From positions 1 to 44,596 of the forward strand of contig JBHPCA010000006.1 in NCBI GenBank assembly GCA_042576225.1: a DNA stretch of 44,596 bases. Reading direction: 5' to 3'. This DNA is from GWF2-30-66 sp042576225 (GTDB taxonomy: Bacteria > Babelota > Babeliae > Babelales > Vermiphilaceae). Made by a program: the position numbers and the translations under genes. Below the pieces are notes generated by a model, which was given only the letters and a program-made list of their open reading frames with translations, did no database searches and was not told the DNA's origin. This document shows positions 33,285 through 42,182 of this stretch, in pieces; the stretch's first letter is position 1; each line of letters starts with the position of its first letter.

Positions 33285-35093
33285 TTATTTTTTACCTGAC
33301 TTTGTTTTTAACTCATTAAATACAGCGTTAAGTTTTTTAAGATTGTAAAGACAAGGTTCTCCGGTTTCATTGGTTACGTCAATTTTTTTCGCATTGTGTA
33401 CCAAGTTTATATCATAGATCGTCCTTACTCTTCCGAGTTTCTTATTAAGATCTTTTATTATGCTATCGTATTCATCACGAATTTTTTGTGTTTTATTATA
33501 AAAAGCTTTTTTCAGCTTGCTTTCTTTAACATTATCTTTTACCTGTTTTGCAAATTTTTTGGCATTCGTTAATGCTTTATCCAAATAGCCAGAAGCTTGT
33601 TTAACTTTTTCCATTAAAGCTTCGTCTTTATCAGCTGTTTTCAAGTAAGCTTCTAATTTTTTCCAGTTATCCATATCTTGTAATTCATCAAATGAATCTT
33701 CAAAGTTAGACAAGTTACTTTCAACTTTTTCTAACTGTTTATATTCTTTTCTATACTTTTTCTTTAATTCAGAAGTGTAATCAGGTTCTTCTTTTTTTGC
33801 TTTGATACCAGGTTGTTTCTTTTTATCGTCTGATGGAGTAACTTTGTCATCTTTTTTACCAGTAACACCTTTGCCTTTATCTCCTGAAGTAGTTGTATCT
33901 TTCTTCTTTTCATCGCTAGAAGGAGTATAAGAAGGGGTGTAAGAAGGAGCAGAATAATCTGGGTAGTCGCCTGAATCGTACCCCGAATCGTATCCGGAAT
34001 CACTGTACCCACTTTCAGGGCTATAATACCCTGAATCGTCGCCATACCCATAATCAGGTTCATAGTCAGGCCTTTCTGGGGTTCCAGCTTCTCTTATTCT
34101 TCCTTTTGATTTACGCTTTTTACGTGCTGCTTTTTTAGCTTTTGCTTCTTCTTCTTTTTTTATTCTAGGAGCTTCTTTTTTCTCAAATGCACTTATAATT
34201 TCTTGCGCACTTTTTGTTATTGTATTTGTTGTGTCGACCAAGTAGTTGATTAATCTTCTGAGAGCAGATTTTGAAGCCTCATTTTCTATTTTACCTTCAT
34301 CTGATAATTCTATGTTAGGCTCATATTTTTTAATAGTATTGTGGAGCATATCAAGCTGACCATATAGTTTTTCTACTTCTTTGATATTATCTAGATAATA
34401 ATATTTTCCTGTTTTTGGATCAGTTTCTTTAAGTATGTGTAATTTTTGAATCATTTCATCAAGCTCAGTCTTGAATGTATTCCAGTTTGATTTTGAACCG
34501 GCCCATCGTTGTATATATTTTTTGTCAATCCATTTTTCTATAAGATCTTGAGGACTTGGCTTAACTCCACTAAGTTTTTCAGTCAAACTGTTTATAATTT
34601 TTATGATGCTATTGATTATATCAAGTGTCTCTTTTATTTTCTTTTTCTTTTGCTCTTCTTCTTCTTGAGCTTCTTTTTTCTTTTGTTTATCCTGAGTTGC
34701 TCCAAGGGTTTCTGAATTATCTTGATTTTCTTCTGCTTCCTCTTCTTCTATTTGGCTAAGCAATTCATCAAGATCTATATCATCAAATGCTCTAAATGCA
34801 GTCTCTACATATTCTTTTTGCTGTGAAGGATCCATTGACTCGAGCTTTTTTTGCTCCTTTTCAACTTCTGCTGCCAACTCACCTTCAAATGCTGCTTTAT
34901 CTTCAGGAGACAGCGATTCGTAGAAATGTTGCATCTCATGCATCATAGTTTCCATTTTTTGCATCTGATCAGGAGAAACATCTATTTGGGGCATTTGTTG
35001 TGCTGCCTGTTGGCTATACGATAATGGCGCGCCTGTTACACAGACACAAAAAACAGCAATCAACATAGCACGAAATATCTTTTTTATTTTCAT
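33285..35093 (-). CDS. Secreted coiled-coil protein with Tyr/Ser/Asp-rich segment
   Basis: I do not recognise this 602-residue protein. A signal peptide (MKIKKIFRAMLIAVFCVCV, cleavage near SYS-QQ) shows export. The N-terminal part is acidic and helical (Gln/Met-rich, then Glu-rich around 90-165), and the middle is helical and charged. Residues about 340-393 form a low-complexity stretch of YGDDSGYYSPE, YDSGYDSGDY and SYTPSYTP type repeats. A Lys/Asp-rich linker and a C-terminal coiled-coil (LEKVESNLSNFEDSFDELQ) follow. The layout resembles surface or scaffold proteins, but no family is implied. A shared terminator lies just downstream; no partner gene is adjacent on the same strand. Confidence 0.65.
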   Translation of the reverse strand: MKIKKIFRAMLIAVFCVCVTGAPLSYSQQAAQQMPQIDVSPDQMQKMETMMHEMQHFYESLSPEDKAAFEGELAAEVEKEQKKLESMDPSQQKEYVETAFRAFDDIDLDELLSQIEEEEAEENQDNSETLGATQDKQKKKEAQEEEEQKKKKIKETLDIINSIIKIINSLTEKLSGVKPSPQDLIEKWIDKKYIQRWAGSKSNWNTFKTELDEMIQKLHILKETDPKTGKYYYLDNIKEVEKLYGQLDMLHNTIKKYEPNIELSDEGKIENEASKSALRRLINYLVDTTNTITKSAQEIISAFEKKEAPRIKKEEEAKAKKAARKKRKSKGRIREAGTPERPDYEPDYGYGDDSGYYSPESGYSDSGYDSGYDSGDYPDYSAPSYTPSYTPSSDEKKKDTTTSGDKGKGVTGKKDDKVTPSDDKKKQPGIKAKKEEPDYTSELKKKYRKEYKQLEKVESNLSNFEDSFDELQDMDNWKKLEAYLKTADKDEALMEKVKQASGYLDKALTNAKKFAKQVKDNVKESKLKKAFYNKTQKIRDEYDSIIKDLNKKLGRVRTIYDINLVHNAKKIDVTNETGEPCLYNLKKLNAVFNELKTKSGKK

Positions 35094-35226
35094 AATTTGT
35101 CCTTCCTCATTATAATTTGTTTACGTTTTACCACCATACTATTGAAATCTAATATTTTTATAATGTAAAGTATATTGTTGTTAAAACTATAATATTACAA
35201 TTATATTATAACAAAAGATTGAGAAT

Positions 35227-35724
35227 ATGTCTATTGCTAAATTAGTTGTCAAATTGGCCCGTTATATGCGCAAGTTTAGGCTTTTTATCCATTTCTCAAA
35301 GTATGCGAGCACAGGTTTCTGGATTATTGAATTGCTCGTCTCAATGGTCATTTTGAGCGGAATCATGCTTATTTTATTCAGGTTTAGCTGTAATATGATT
35401 GCCCTACAGTCCGACTCAATAAAGCGATTGGAGGCTATATCATGCGCAAGCTCTCTTCTGGAGGGCAATTTGGCAAAAAGAGGTGTTTTTTGCCAAAAAA
35501 CAGGGGATTTTAAGCTTGATTTGAAAACTTTCCGTATAAAAATATTAAAACACAATCTCCCCAAAAGCATACAAAAAAGCCTAAAAAAACATTCAAACTA
35601 TAAGAGCTATGGGATAGAAAAAGCAAACCTTGTTATTTCTTGGCAAACAAAGCAACCAGGGCAAAAAAAGAATATAAAAATAGTAACAGGGGTCACAAGA
35701 AATTTCAGGAGGGTTGTGAGTTGA
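35227..35724 (+). CDS. Prepilin-like protein (PilV/GspI-like position)
   Basis: The 165-residue product has a type IV prepilin N-terminus: after a basic leader comes STGFWIIELLVSMVILSG, with Gly then Phe at the cleavage point and Glu at +5, followed by a hydrophobic helix. Such proteins are cleaved and methylated by PilD and enter pili or type II secretion pseudopili. The leader of about 30 residues is long if translation starts at ATG 35227; ATG 35266 would give a shorter one. Trp at +2 is unusual. It is the first of three prepilin-like genes that continue into lnt, with overlaps, in the order commonly seen for minor pseudopilins. Confidence 0.75.
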   Translation: MSIAKLVVKLARYMRKFRLFIHFSKYASTGFWIIELLVSMVILSGIMLILFRFSCNMIALQSDSIKRLEAISCASSLLEGNLAKRGVFCQKTGDFKLDLKTFRIKILKHNLPKSIQKSLKKHSNYKSYGIEKANLVISWQTKQPGQKKNIKIVTGVTRNFRRVVS

Positions 35725-36239
35725 AACTTGCTACATTAAATACTATATCAAAAAATGGGTTTACAATAATAGAGTGGCTTATCTCTTTTTTTATAACATT
35801 ATTAATGGTAACATTGGTTTTTCAATTTTCTTCACAGTTTTACTCACGTCTTCTGGTAAGATCTCAGTTAACCAATGCGTTTTCAGAAAGTTACGCTGCG
35901 TTAGATCATATCTCAAGACACATATCCCAGGCGCCTGCTCAAAAAAACAAATGGGATATTGACTACTCATCAGGTGCAACGCTTAAGTGGTATGACCAAG
36001 AAAGAGAAACGAAGATTGGATATATATTCAAAAACCAAAAAATTTATTTTGTCGTAAATAAAAGAAAAAATATTATGGCATGTAATATAAAAAGCTTATA
36101 TTTTTCACCGATTATAGTAGGCGGTCAGATAAAATCTATAAAATGCGAAATTACTTTTTTTAATAATAATTTTCTTAGTAATAATAAAATTAAAAAACTT
36201 GAACGTTTAATTGCATTAAAAAACAGGGTAATAGGTTGA
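35721..36239 (+). CDS. Prepilin-like protein (PilW/GspJ-like position)
   Basis: I start this gene at TTG 35721, eight bases after AGGAGG and overlapping the preceding TGA (TTGA), which gives 172 residues and a normal short leader. The prepilin motif is SKNGFTIIEWLISFF, with cleavage after Gly and Glu at +5, then a hydrophobic helix. The C-terminal domain (LDHISRHISQAPAQKNKWD...) fits minor pilins of the PilW/GspJ type by position and size. The frame extends upstream to 35640 within the previous gene, which I regard as chance. It should assemble with the other two prepilin-like products at the tip of a pilus or pseudopilus (inference). Confidence 0.75.
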   Translation: MKLATLNTISKNGFTIIEWLISFFITLLMVTLVFQFSSQFYSRLLVRSQLTNAFSESYAALDHISRHISQAPAQKNKWDIDYSSGATLKWYDQERETKIGYIFKNQKIYFVVNKRKNIMACNIKSLYFSPIIVGGQIKSIKCEITFFNNNFLSNNKIKKLERLIALKNRVIG

Positions 36240-36257
36240 TAATAAGGTGATAATAGG

Positions 36258-36818
36258 GTGTTAGGTATTATGTATAGAAACAATAAAAATGGTTCTGCGA
36301 TTTTAATTGTTATAGTAGTTGTTTCGGTGCTTTCTATATGCACCGTTCTTTTTTGGCAAAGCGGTACGTTATTTCAGGATATCTCCTTCAAGCGCCTTGT
36401 ATATGAACAAAAATACCGAGCTGCGCAAGGTGGCCTTGATTATGCAGTTGAGATCTGCGCGAAACACTTTGATGCATTTATTACTGAGGGAAAAAAGAGA
36501 AAAGATCAAAACGTGCATAATTTACATAATGCAGGTGTTCAAGAGTTAGAGCCTGTTTTTGAAATAGAAACAGACCCCTGGAAGATATCTAAGTGCATAA
36601 AATATACATGCAAAATATATATTAAACCTGATGGCGATATTTTACACATAAAGTCAGTATTACTTGACTCTAATGCTAATAACGCCAACAAAACTGTTTT
36701 TGCATTATCTTGCAACTTACTTAAACAGAAAAGTAACAAGATTGCCGAAACTAACAAGACTAAAAAAGAAAAGGACCCACAATTTATTCTCAAAAACTGG
36801 AAAATTTGTGCATATTAA
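36258..36818 (+). CDS. Prepilin-like protein (PilX/GspK-like position)
   Basis: The 186-residue product starts NKNGSAILIVIVVVSVLS, a PilX/GspK-like N-terminus that lacks the +5 Glu, as is typical of GspK-type tip proteins. It continues with YRAAQGGLDYAVEIC, close to the RAAxxGxxxA pattern found in PilX and GspK. Either GTG 36258 (AAGGTG eight bases upstream) or ATG 36270 may be the start. It is third in the prepilin set, and its last codons overlap the probable start of lnt. The C-terminus is short and Lys/Asn-rich. Confidence 0.7.
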   Translation: MLGIMYRNNKNGSAILIVIVVVSVLSICTVLFWQSGTLFQDISFKRLVYEQKYRAAQGGLDYAVEICAKHFDAFITEGKKRKDQNVHNLHNAGVQELEPVFEIETDPWKISKCIKYTCKIYIKPDGDILHIKSVLLDSNANNANKTVFALSCNLLKQKSNKIAETNKTKKEKDPQFILKNWKICAY

Positions 36819-38277
36819 AAATTTTATACTTATCTCACTCTCAGCTATTATGTATAGCCTATCCCTTTTTTCACCTGAAACACTGTATATTCTAGTATTT
36901 CTTTTTTTAATCCCAATTTTTTATGTTGCTTTTAAAAACCCAAACTATTTGTCATTTAGATACGGCTTTTTGTGGGGCGTGATATTTTTTACAAGCCACT
37001 TTTTTGGGTTTGTGCTACTTTTTTATAAAGAAGCTAACGCATCACTTGGTATATTCAGAATGTGTATTCCTATAATCTTGGCTTTTTATTGCGCTCTATA
37101 CTCAGGCCTATGGTTTTTTTGCATCCAAAAAACAATTATTTTTTTCTCTCACATAAATTTCTCTCAAAAAAAGCTAGGAAAACACTCTCCACTTTTTTCT
37201 ATCTCTCTTATATCCATGACACTCGTATTCTGGACATATTTGTATATTAACTGGATACGATATGGCGTTTTTTGGATATTTGGCGAGTTTGTTGGTTACC
37301 CATTTGCTTATCCATTATTGCCATTAATGCAAAACAGTGCAAGCGCAGATCTCTTGATCTATACAAATAAAAGCATACTTCTTTTTTTACTTATTCTCTT
37401 TTCTTTGAATGTCGCCTTATTTTTTGTGTATCATAAAAAAAAATATATAGCATTTGCCTTTATGTGCGCATTACCATTTCTATTATCGTTTTTACGAAAT
37501 ATTATCCCTAAAAGGCCGGTATTTAATAATCCAACTCACCAAATAACTTCTCCAATAACTAAACATACAGGATATATAAGCCCAATAAGTATTCAATCAT
37601 TTGATCACCCACTTGATTCAGCCCAAGAGATTTATTACCAAATGGTGAAATTAGCAAACAAAAATCCTCAGGTAACAATTATTTTTATGCCTGAATCTAG
37701 TTACCCATTTTGTTTAAACCAAAATCAAGACGTTATTGACCTATGGTGCGTGAATATATTAGATGATAAAATAGATCTCTTTATAGGGGCGCCATACAAA
37801 GAAAACAAAAAACTGTATAATGCTTTGTACTGGATATCGAGGGGGAAAATAAAAAAGATATACAAAAAAACGAGACTTATGGCTTTTGCGGAGTATGCGC
37901 CAAGATTTTGGAAAAAGTTCTCCTATTTTAGATCTCTCTTTTCACACAACGGTTGTTTATTTTCCCACGGGCAGGACCAGAACCTCGTCTTTGAATTATA
38001 TAATGGGGTTAATGGGAGTAAAAGCATTAAACTTAAGCCATTAATCTGCTCAGATTTTTTTATGGGGCGAAGAAAAGAGCTGAAAAAGATCCCCCGTTGG
38101 GACTGTTCCTGCGTTATTATCGCAGTCAATGACGCTATATTCCCTATGGGATACTTGCGTAATCTTATGTTTTTATATGCAAAACTGGAAGCTATGGCGA
38201 AAAAAAGAGATCTGCTCTATGTTGGGTATTATTTTGCCTCATGGATATCTAAAAATGGCACATCGGTACACATTTAA
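36808..38277 (+). CDS. lnt: Apolipoprotein N-acyltransferase
   Basis: Lnt adds the third acyl chain to lipoproteins in the inner membrane. The frame is open from 36664, but the most reasonable start is GTG 36808 (489 residues), overlapping the end of the preceding gene. An N-terminal block of six or so membrane helices is followed by the nitrilase-like domain with the catalytic triad in place: IIFMPESSYPF (Glu), KIYKKTRLMAFAEYAP (Lys) and LKPLICSDFF (Cys). Lipoprotein triacylation matches the lipobox protein at 9621 and the LolC/E permease at 8185. The location behind prepilin genes is probably operon convenience. Confidence 0.85.
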   Translation: MHIKNFILISLSAIMYSLSLFSPETLYILVFLFLIPIFYVAFKNPNYLSFRYGFLWGVIFFTSHFFGFVLLFYKEANASLGIFRMCIPIILAFYCALYSGLWFFCIQKTIIFFSHINFSQKKLGKHSPLFSISLISMTLVFWTYLYINWIRYGVFWIFGEFVGYPFAYPLLPLMQNSASADLLIYTNKSILLFLLILFSLNVALFFVYHKKKYIAFAFMCALPFLLSFLRNIIPKRPVFNNPTHQITSPITKHTGYISPISIQSFDHPLDSAQEIYYQMVKLANKNPQVTIIFMPESSYPFCLNQNQDVIDLWCVNILDDKIDLFIGAPYKENKKLYNALYWISRGKIKKIYKKTRLMAFAEYAPRFWKKFSYFRSLFSHNGCLFSHGQDQNLVFELYNGVNGSKSIKLKPLICSDFFMGRRKELKKIPRWDCSCVIIAVNDAIFPMGYLRNLMFLYAKLEAMAKKRDLLYVGYYFASWISKNGTSVHI

Positions 38278-38312
38278 AGTGCAAAAGTAAAGTGCAAAAG
38301 TTCACAATTAAC

Positions 38313-38340
38313 TTGACCTTATGTATCTTACTTTTGTAAT
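38313..38340 (+). promoter_or_regulatory. Candidate promoter for the ankyrin gene at 38385
   Basis: TTGACC (38313-38318) and TGTAAT (38335-38340) are 16 bases apart, 45 bases before the ATG. A direct repeat AGTGCAAAAGT lies just upstream (38279-38301). Confidence 0.5.
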
Positions 38341-38384
38341 CTCAAGCGAGATTTACATAAATTTTAAAGAAGAGAGACTTTGCT

Positions 38385-39725
38385 ATGGAGAAAAAAAGAA
38401 TGGGAAAAAAAAGAGTAGTATTGTCAATTATTATGCTTTGTTTACTTGCAAGTTTTAGCACATCAAAAAGCATGGATGTTCCTACTGGGTCATGTAATGT
38501 TTTGATTAAAAAAATAATAAAGGGTGTGCGTGGTGCTTGTCGCACAATAAATCAGCTAATACAAGAGGGCAGGTCTCATAAAATAAGAAAAACTGCTTGG
38601 AATAAAATAGAAGGGTTATTTAAAAAACATTGCAATCATAAAGACAAAAATAAGGCTACCAAGTATGACATGTTTTATTGGGCTTGTGAAAATGGCCATG
38701 TGAATACAGTAAAAGAGTTTTTAAAACACAAAGGCATAAAAGATATAGATATAAATCAACGTAATATCTATCGTGAAAACTTATTTCATCGTGTTTGTGC
38801 TCGTGGTTATTCGGATATTATGAAAGAATTATTAAAACAAGACAATATAGATGTTAACAAAGTTGGCAGGAATGGCACAACCCCACTTTGGATCGCTTGC
38901 CATAGAGATAATCTAGATATAGTAAAAGAACTATTGAAACACCCCAAAATAGATGTAAATACAGCTAATAAGCCAGGTGAAGTCCCTATTTATAGAGATG
39001 TTAACATAGATGATACTCCAAGTGAACCCCCTCTTTACGCTGCTTGCAAGAGAAGGCACCTAGATATAGCAAAAGAGCTATTAAGCCACCCTAATATAGA
39101 AGTAAACAAAACTGATAAAAATGGTAAAACCCTACTTTTAAATGTTTGCTTTTATGGCTACCTACAAATAGTAAAAGAGCTATTAAAACATCCTAAAATA
39201 GATGTTAACAAAGCTTCTAAGTCTGGTTACTATGAAGGTTATACCCCACTTTTTTTGGCTTGCAGGATGGGTAACTTGCAAATAATGAAAGAGTTACTAA
39301 AAAAGAAAAATATCAACGTGAATAAAGCTCTTAAGTCTGGGAAGTATAAGGGTCTAACCCCTCTTGGTTGGGCTTGCCGTAAAGGGCGTCTTAACATTGT
39401 AAAGGGCTTATTAAGAGATAAAAAAATTAATATTAATAAAACTTCTAAGTATTGCGGTCTTTCTAGATCTCCACTTTCTTTGGCCGAAAAACACTTGAAC
39501 ATAGTAAGGCTATTAGTTGAAAATGGCGCTCAAATAGGTAAGAGTAAGTTAAAGAAAAAATACCTTGAGTTTGTTAAGACCCTACTATCTAAAGTTTATA
39601 TCGGCGCAGCCCAATCGCACGATTTTGAGCTAAAATTGAAACACTTTGTTTATAGTTATAAATACCCTCTCAGGATATTGAAAAATAAAACTTATAGAGA
39701 TTGTATTGTAAAAACATATACATAA
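38385..39725 (+). CDS. Secreted ankyrin-repeat protein
   Basis: The 446-residue product begins with a basic signal peptide (VVLSIIMLCLLASFSTSKS). From about residue 95 to 385 it has eight or so ankyrin repeats of a distinct subtype with longer units (for example DNIDVNKVGRNGTTPLWIAC and LDIVKELLKHPKIDVN). The C-terminal 60 residues (YLEFVKTLL...GAAQSHDFELKLKHF...NKTYRDCIVKTYT) match the end of the ankyrin protein at 42183, including the terminal YRDCI-KTY. A secreted binding protein is likely; the partner is unknown. No ribosome site is strong; AAGAGAGAC lies near the ATG. Confidence 0.85.
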   Translation: MEKKRMGKKRVVLSIIMLCLLASFSTSKSMDVPTGSCNVLIKKIIKGVRGACRTINQLIQEGRSHKIRKTAWNKIEGLFKKHCNHKDKNKATKYDMFYWACENGHVNTVKEFLKHKGIKDIDINQRNIYRENLFHRVCARGYSDIMKELLKQDNIDVNKVGRNGTTPLWIACHRDNLDIVKELLKHPKIDVNTANKPGEVPIYRDVNIDDTPSEPPLYAACKRRHLDIAKELLSHPNIEVNKTDKNGKTLLLNVCFYGYLQIVKELLKHPKIDVNKASKSGYYEGYTPLFLACRMGNLQIMKELLKKKNINVNKALKSGKYKGLTPLGWACRKGRLNIVKGLLRDKKININKTSKYCGLSRSPLSLAEKHLNIVRLLVENGAQIGKSKLKKKYLEFVKTLLSKVYIGAAQSHDFELKLKHFVYSYKYPLRILKNKTYRDCIVKTYT

Positions 39726-39965
39726 GCTTTTTCTTGCTAGAAAGAGCAATCTTTGATTCAAATAGAAAACATGGGGTCCAATTTCAAGAATATAGATTAA
39801 GCATATCGATTGGGAGCACTTGTCTGTACTTTGAGCATATATAATAAAGTTTCAGTTTCCCAAGAGGGCTTTTTTCGGATATAATTGTTGTTAGTTAAGG
39901 AGATATAGTTTATGTAGCATATAGAAGTGATTTGATCATAAATTCGATTATAAAGAGGCCTTATT
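39726..39965. other. Intergenic region upstream of rplI
   Basis: This 240-base gap contains TATAAT hexamers at 39840 and 39880 and an AAGGAG site (39897-39902) followed by ATG TAG (39912-39917), a start codon directly followed by a stop. AAGAGGCCTTATT precedes the true rplI start. I see no terminator. Confidence 0.4.
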
Positions 39966-40409
39966 ATGAAAGTTTATCTATTAAAAGATGTTGAAAAGTT
40001 AGGACTGGCAGGGGAGATAGTAAAGGTCAAAGACGGATATGCAGACAATTTTCTTATACCAAGAAAGATAGCGATTGTCGTTACTCCTGCAAATGAGGCT
40101 TTTTATGCAGGCAAAGCAAAGCATGTTGAGCATCGCAAAGAGGCTGTTGCAAGCAAAACCTCTATGTTGGCAGAGAAGATCAAATTATTGCAATTAAAAC
40201 TAAAAACAAAAACGCATGATGGTGGTAAGCTCTATGGTTCTGTAAACCCAGCTGATATAGTAGATCTTTTGGCAGAAAAAGGTGTCAGTGTATCAAAAAG
40301 TCAGGTTGAGTTTGGAAAATCTATAAAGTCTACAGGGACCTATAAGGTTACTATTAAGTTGTCCTCAAAACTTAAACCACAATTAACCCTAAAAGTTGTA
40401 GAAGTTTAG
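39966..40409 (+). CDS. rplI: Ribosomal protein bL9
   Basis: bL9 binds 23S rRNA in the large subunit and helps maintain reading frame. The 147-residue chain has the N-terminal RNA-binding domain (MKVYLLKDVEKLGLAGEIV, KDGYADNFLIPRKIA) and, after the connecting helix, a C-terminal domain with GGKLYGSVNPADIVDLL. It is followed 30 bases later by dnaB, a neighbour pairing frequent in bacteria (rplI-dnaB). Confidence 0.96.
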   Translation: MKVYLLKDVEKLGLAGEIVKVKDGYADNFLIPRKIAIVVTPANEAFYAGKAKHVEHRKEAVASKTSMLAEKIKLLQLKLKTKTHDGGKLYGSVNPADIVDLLAEKGVSVSKSQVEFGKSIKSTGTYKVTIKLSSKLKPQLTLKVVEV

Positions 40410-40439
40410 GAATAAATACGAGATATAAGAGGCGCATGC

Positions 40440-41816
40440 ATGTATAAAGAGCGTCGGCGATATGATAAACCTCGCCCACAAGACACAGAACGCGTTTTGG
40501 GCAAGACTTTACCTGCAAACCTTGATGCAGAAAAGTCTGTCTTGGGGGCAATATTGTTAAACGACGACCTTGTCAATAAAGTTCAAGAGATATTGGCTCC
40601 TGACGATTTTTATAATCCTCAGCACAAGATGATATACGAAACGGTTTTGCAATGCGGCAAAAAATTTAAACGTATAGATCTAGTAACACTGCAAGACGAA
40701 TTGAAAAAAAAAGGACAACTAGAAGATGTTGGTGGTATCGTATATCTTGTTTCTTTGCAAGAAGATATACCAGCGTTGGGCTTAGTTGAGCAGCATTCTA
40801 AAATTATCAAAGAAAAGTCATTGCTGCGTGAGTTAATAGAGTCTGCGACAGGTATTATCACAAATTGCTATTCCCAAGATGATAAAAACATCTCAGCTGT
40901 TTTGGATGAAGCAGAAAAAACAATTTTCAATATTTCAAACAAACGAACGTCTCAGTCTTTTGTCCAGTTAAATATTTGGCTTAAAAAAACATTCCAGCAT
41001 CTTTCTGATATAAAAAGCAATAGTCGTGGCATCACAGGAATTCCTTCCGGGTATAAAAAGCTTGATAAAATGTCATCAGGATTTCAAAAGGGGGATTTTA
41101 TAGTTTTGGCGGCTAGACCTTCGATGGGTAAAACAGCGATGGCATTAAGTGTTGTTGCCGATGCGGCCAACAATGGTTTTACTATCGGATTTTTTTCCCT
41201 TGAAATGTCGGCTGAACAGTTGACACTTCGTTTGTTGTCATCAGAATCTGGCATTGCGTTGCACAACATAAGAAATGCAACTATAACTTCTGAAGAGTGG
41301 GTAGAGATTACCAATGTTGCTGCCAGACTTGCAGAGAATAAAATATTTATTGATGACACGGCAATGTTGAGCATAATGGATTTGCGTGCACGGGCTCGTA
41401 AATTAAAAATTGAGCATAATGTACAGATGATTGTTGTTGATTACTTGCAGCTTTTGCATTCAAGTCGTCGTCACGAAAATAGGCACCAAGAAGTTTCAGA
41501 AATTTCGAGATCTTTAAAGGCCTTGGCCAAAGAACTTGAAATACCAGTTGTATCACTTTCTCAGTTATCACGTGCCGTTGACAGTAGAATGGACAAAAGA
41601 CCAATGCTTTCTGATTTACGTGAATCGGGAGCTATTGAGCAAGATGCTGATTTGATTATGTTTTTGTATCGGGATGTGGTGTACAATCCAGAAACAGAAA
41701 ATCCTGCACTAACCGAGCTTATTGTGGGGAAACAAAGAAACGGCCCAACCGGAACCGTATTCTTGCACTTTGCAAGAGAACTTACCAAGTTTGAGGACAT
41801 AGACGAGCCATATTAA
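40440..41816 (+). CDS. dnaB: Replicative DNA helicase DnaB
   Basis: DnaB is the hexameric helicase that unwinds DNA at the fork. The 458 residues include the N-terminal helical domain (LPANLDAEKSVLGAILLND), the linker and the RecA-like core with Walker A AARPSMGKTAMAL, GFFSLEMSAEQL, Walker B VDYLQLL, SRSLKALAKELEIPV and SDLRESGAIEQDAD. No intein interrupts it. ATG 40440 has an AGAGG site seven bases upstream. It probably shares a transcript with rplI. An AT-only hairpin (TTAATT/AATTAA) follows the stop, before a T-rich stretch, and may act as a weak terminator. Confidence 0.97.
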   Translation: MYKERRRYDKPRPQDTERVLGKTLPANLDAEKSVLGAILLNDDLVNKVQEILAPDDFYNPQHKMIYETVLQCGKKFKRIDLVTLQDELKKKGQLEDVGGIVYLVSLQEDIPALGLVEQHSKIIKEKSLLRELIESATGIITNCYSQDDKNISAVLDEAEKTIFNISNKRTSQSFVQLNIWLKKTFQHLSDIKSNSRGITGIPSGYKKLDKMSSGFQKGDFIVLAARPSMGKTAMALSVVADAANNGFTIGFFSLEMSAEQLTLRLLSSESGIALHNIRNATITSEEWVEITNVAARLAENKIFIDDTAMLSIMDLRARARKLKIEHNVQMIVVDYLQLLHSSRRHENRHQEVSEISRSLKALAKELEIPVVSLSQLSRAVDSRMDKRPMLSDLRESGAIEQDADLIMFLYRDVVYNPETENPALTELIVGKQRNGPTGTVFLHFARELTKFEDIDEPY

Positions 41817-41903
41817 TTAAAAACTAATTAATTTGATATTTTTTTTGATATTATTTGGGAATAAGTAAATCACGCCAAAAAGGGCGTCAATATAAGGAAT
41901 AAT

Positions 41904-42029
41904 ATGAGAAAAAGCGATCTTATTTTAAGTATTTTTGCTGTTCTAATTGTTTCAGGGCTTTTTGCCAAAGGAGTGCATTTGCTTTGCAATGGTGCTATAT
42001 CAAATTGTGTTAGAACGTCCCAAAAATAG
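41904..42029 (+). CDS. Small exported peptide, 41 residues, two Cys
   Basis: ATG 41904 has an AAGGA site five bases upstream. The product has a signal-peptide-like N-terminus (MRKSDLILSIFAVLIVSG, likely cleavage after LFA at residue 21) and a mature part of about 20 residues with Cys28 and Cys35, which could form one disulfide. A decayed copy lies at 43251-43345; four of the six differences between them in the coding part are synonymous (TGT/TGC, ACG/ACA, CAA/CAG, AAA/AAG), which supports real coding. It sits between dnaB and an ankyrin gene. No known family; a small secreted or membrane peptide is all I can claim. Confidence 0.55.
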   Translation: MRKSDLILSIFAVLIVSGLFAKGVHLLCNGAISNCVRTSQK

Positions 42030-42070
42030 CGTTATAACATAACCCAAGCCCCAAGAGTATTTAAATAGAA
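41928..42070 (+). repeat. Small-peptide/ankyrin leader module, copy 1
   Basis: About 143 bases are closely similar to 43251-43392. The segment covers most of the small peptide gene and the start of the leader of the following ankyrin gene. Confidence 0.85.
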
Positions 42071-42108
42071 TCACTTTAGAGTCTTTGCTTGAAAAAACAA
42101 GGACTAAT

Positions 42109-42136
42109 TTGCCAATTTTTTATTTTTGCCTATACT
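42109..42136 (+). promoter_or_regulatory. Candidate promoter for the ankyrin gene at 42183
   Basis: TTGCCA (42109-42114) and TATACT (42131-42136) are spaced by 16 bases, 46 bases before the ATG. A TATACT at the matching place (43454) precedes the next ankyrin gene. Confidence 0.6.
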
Positions 42137-42182
42137 TTTTAAGATATAGGTTTTTAAATATTTTAATATATGGAGGATTCCA

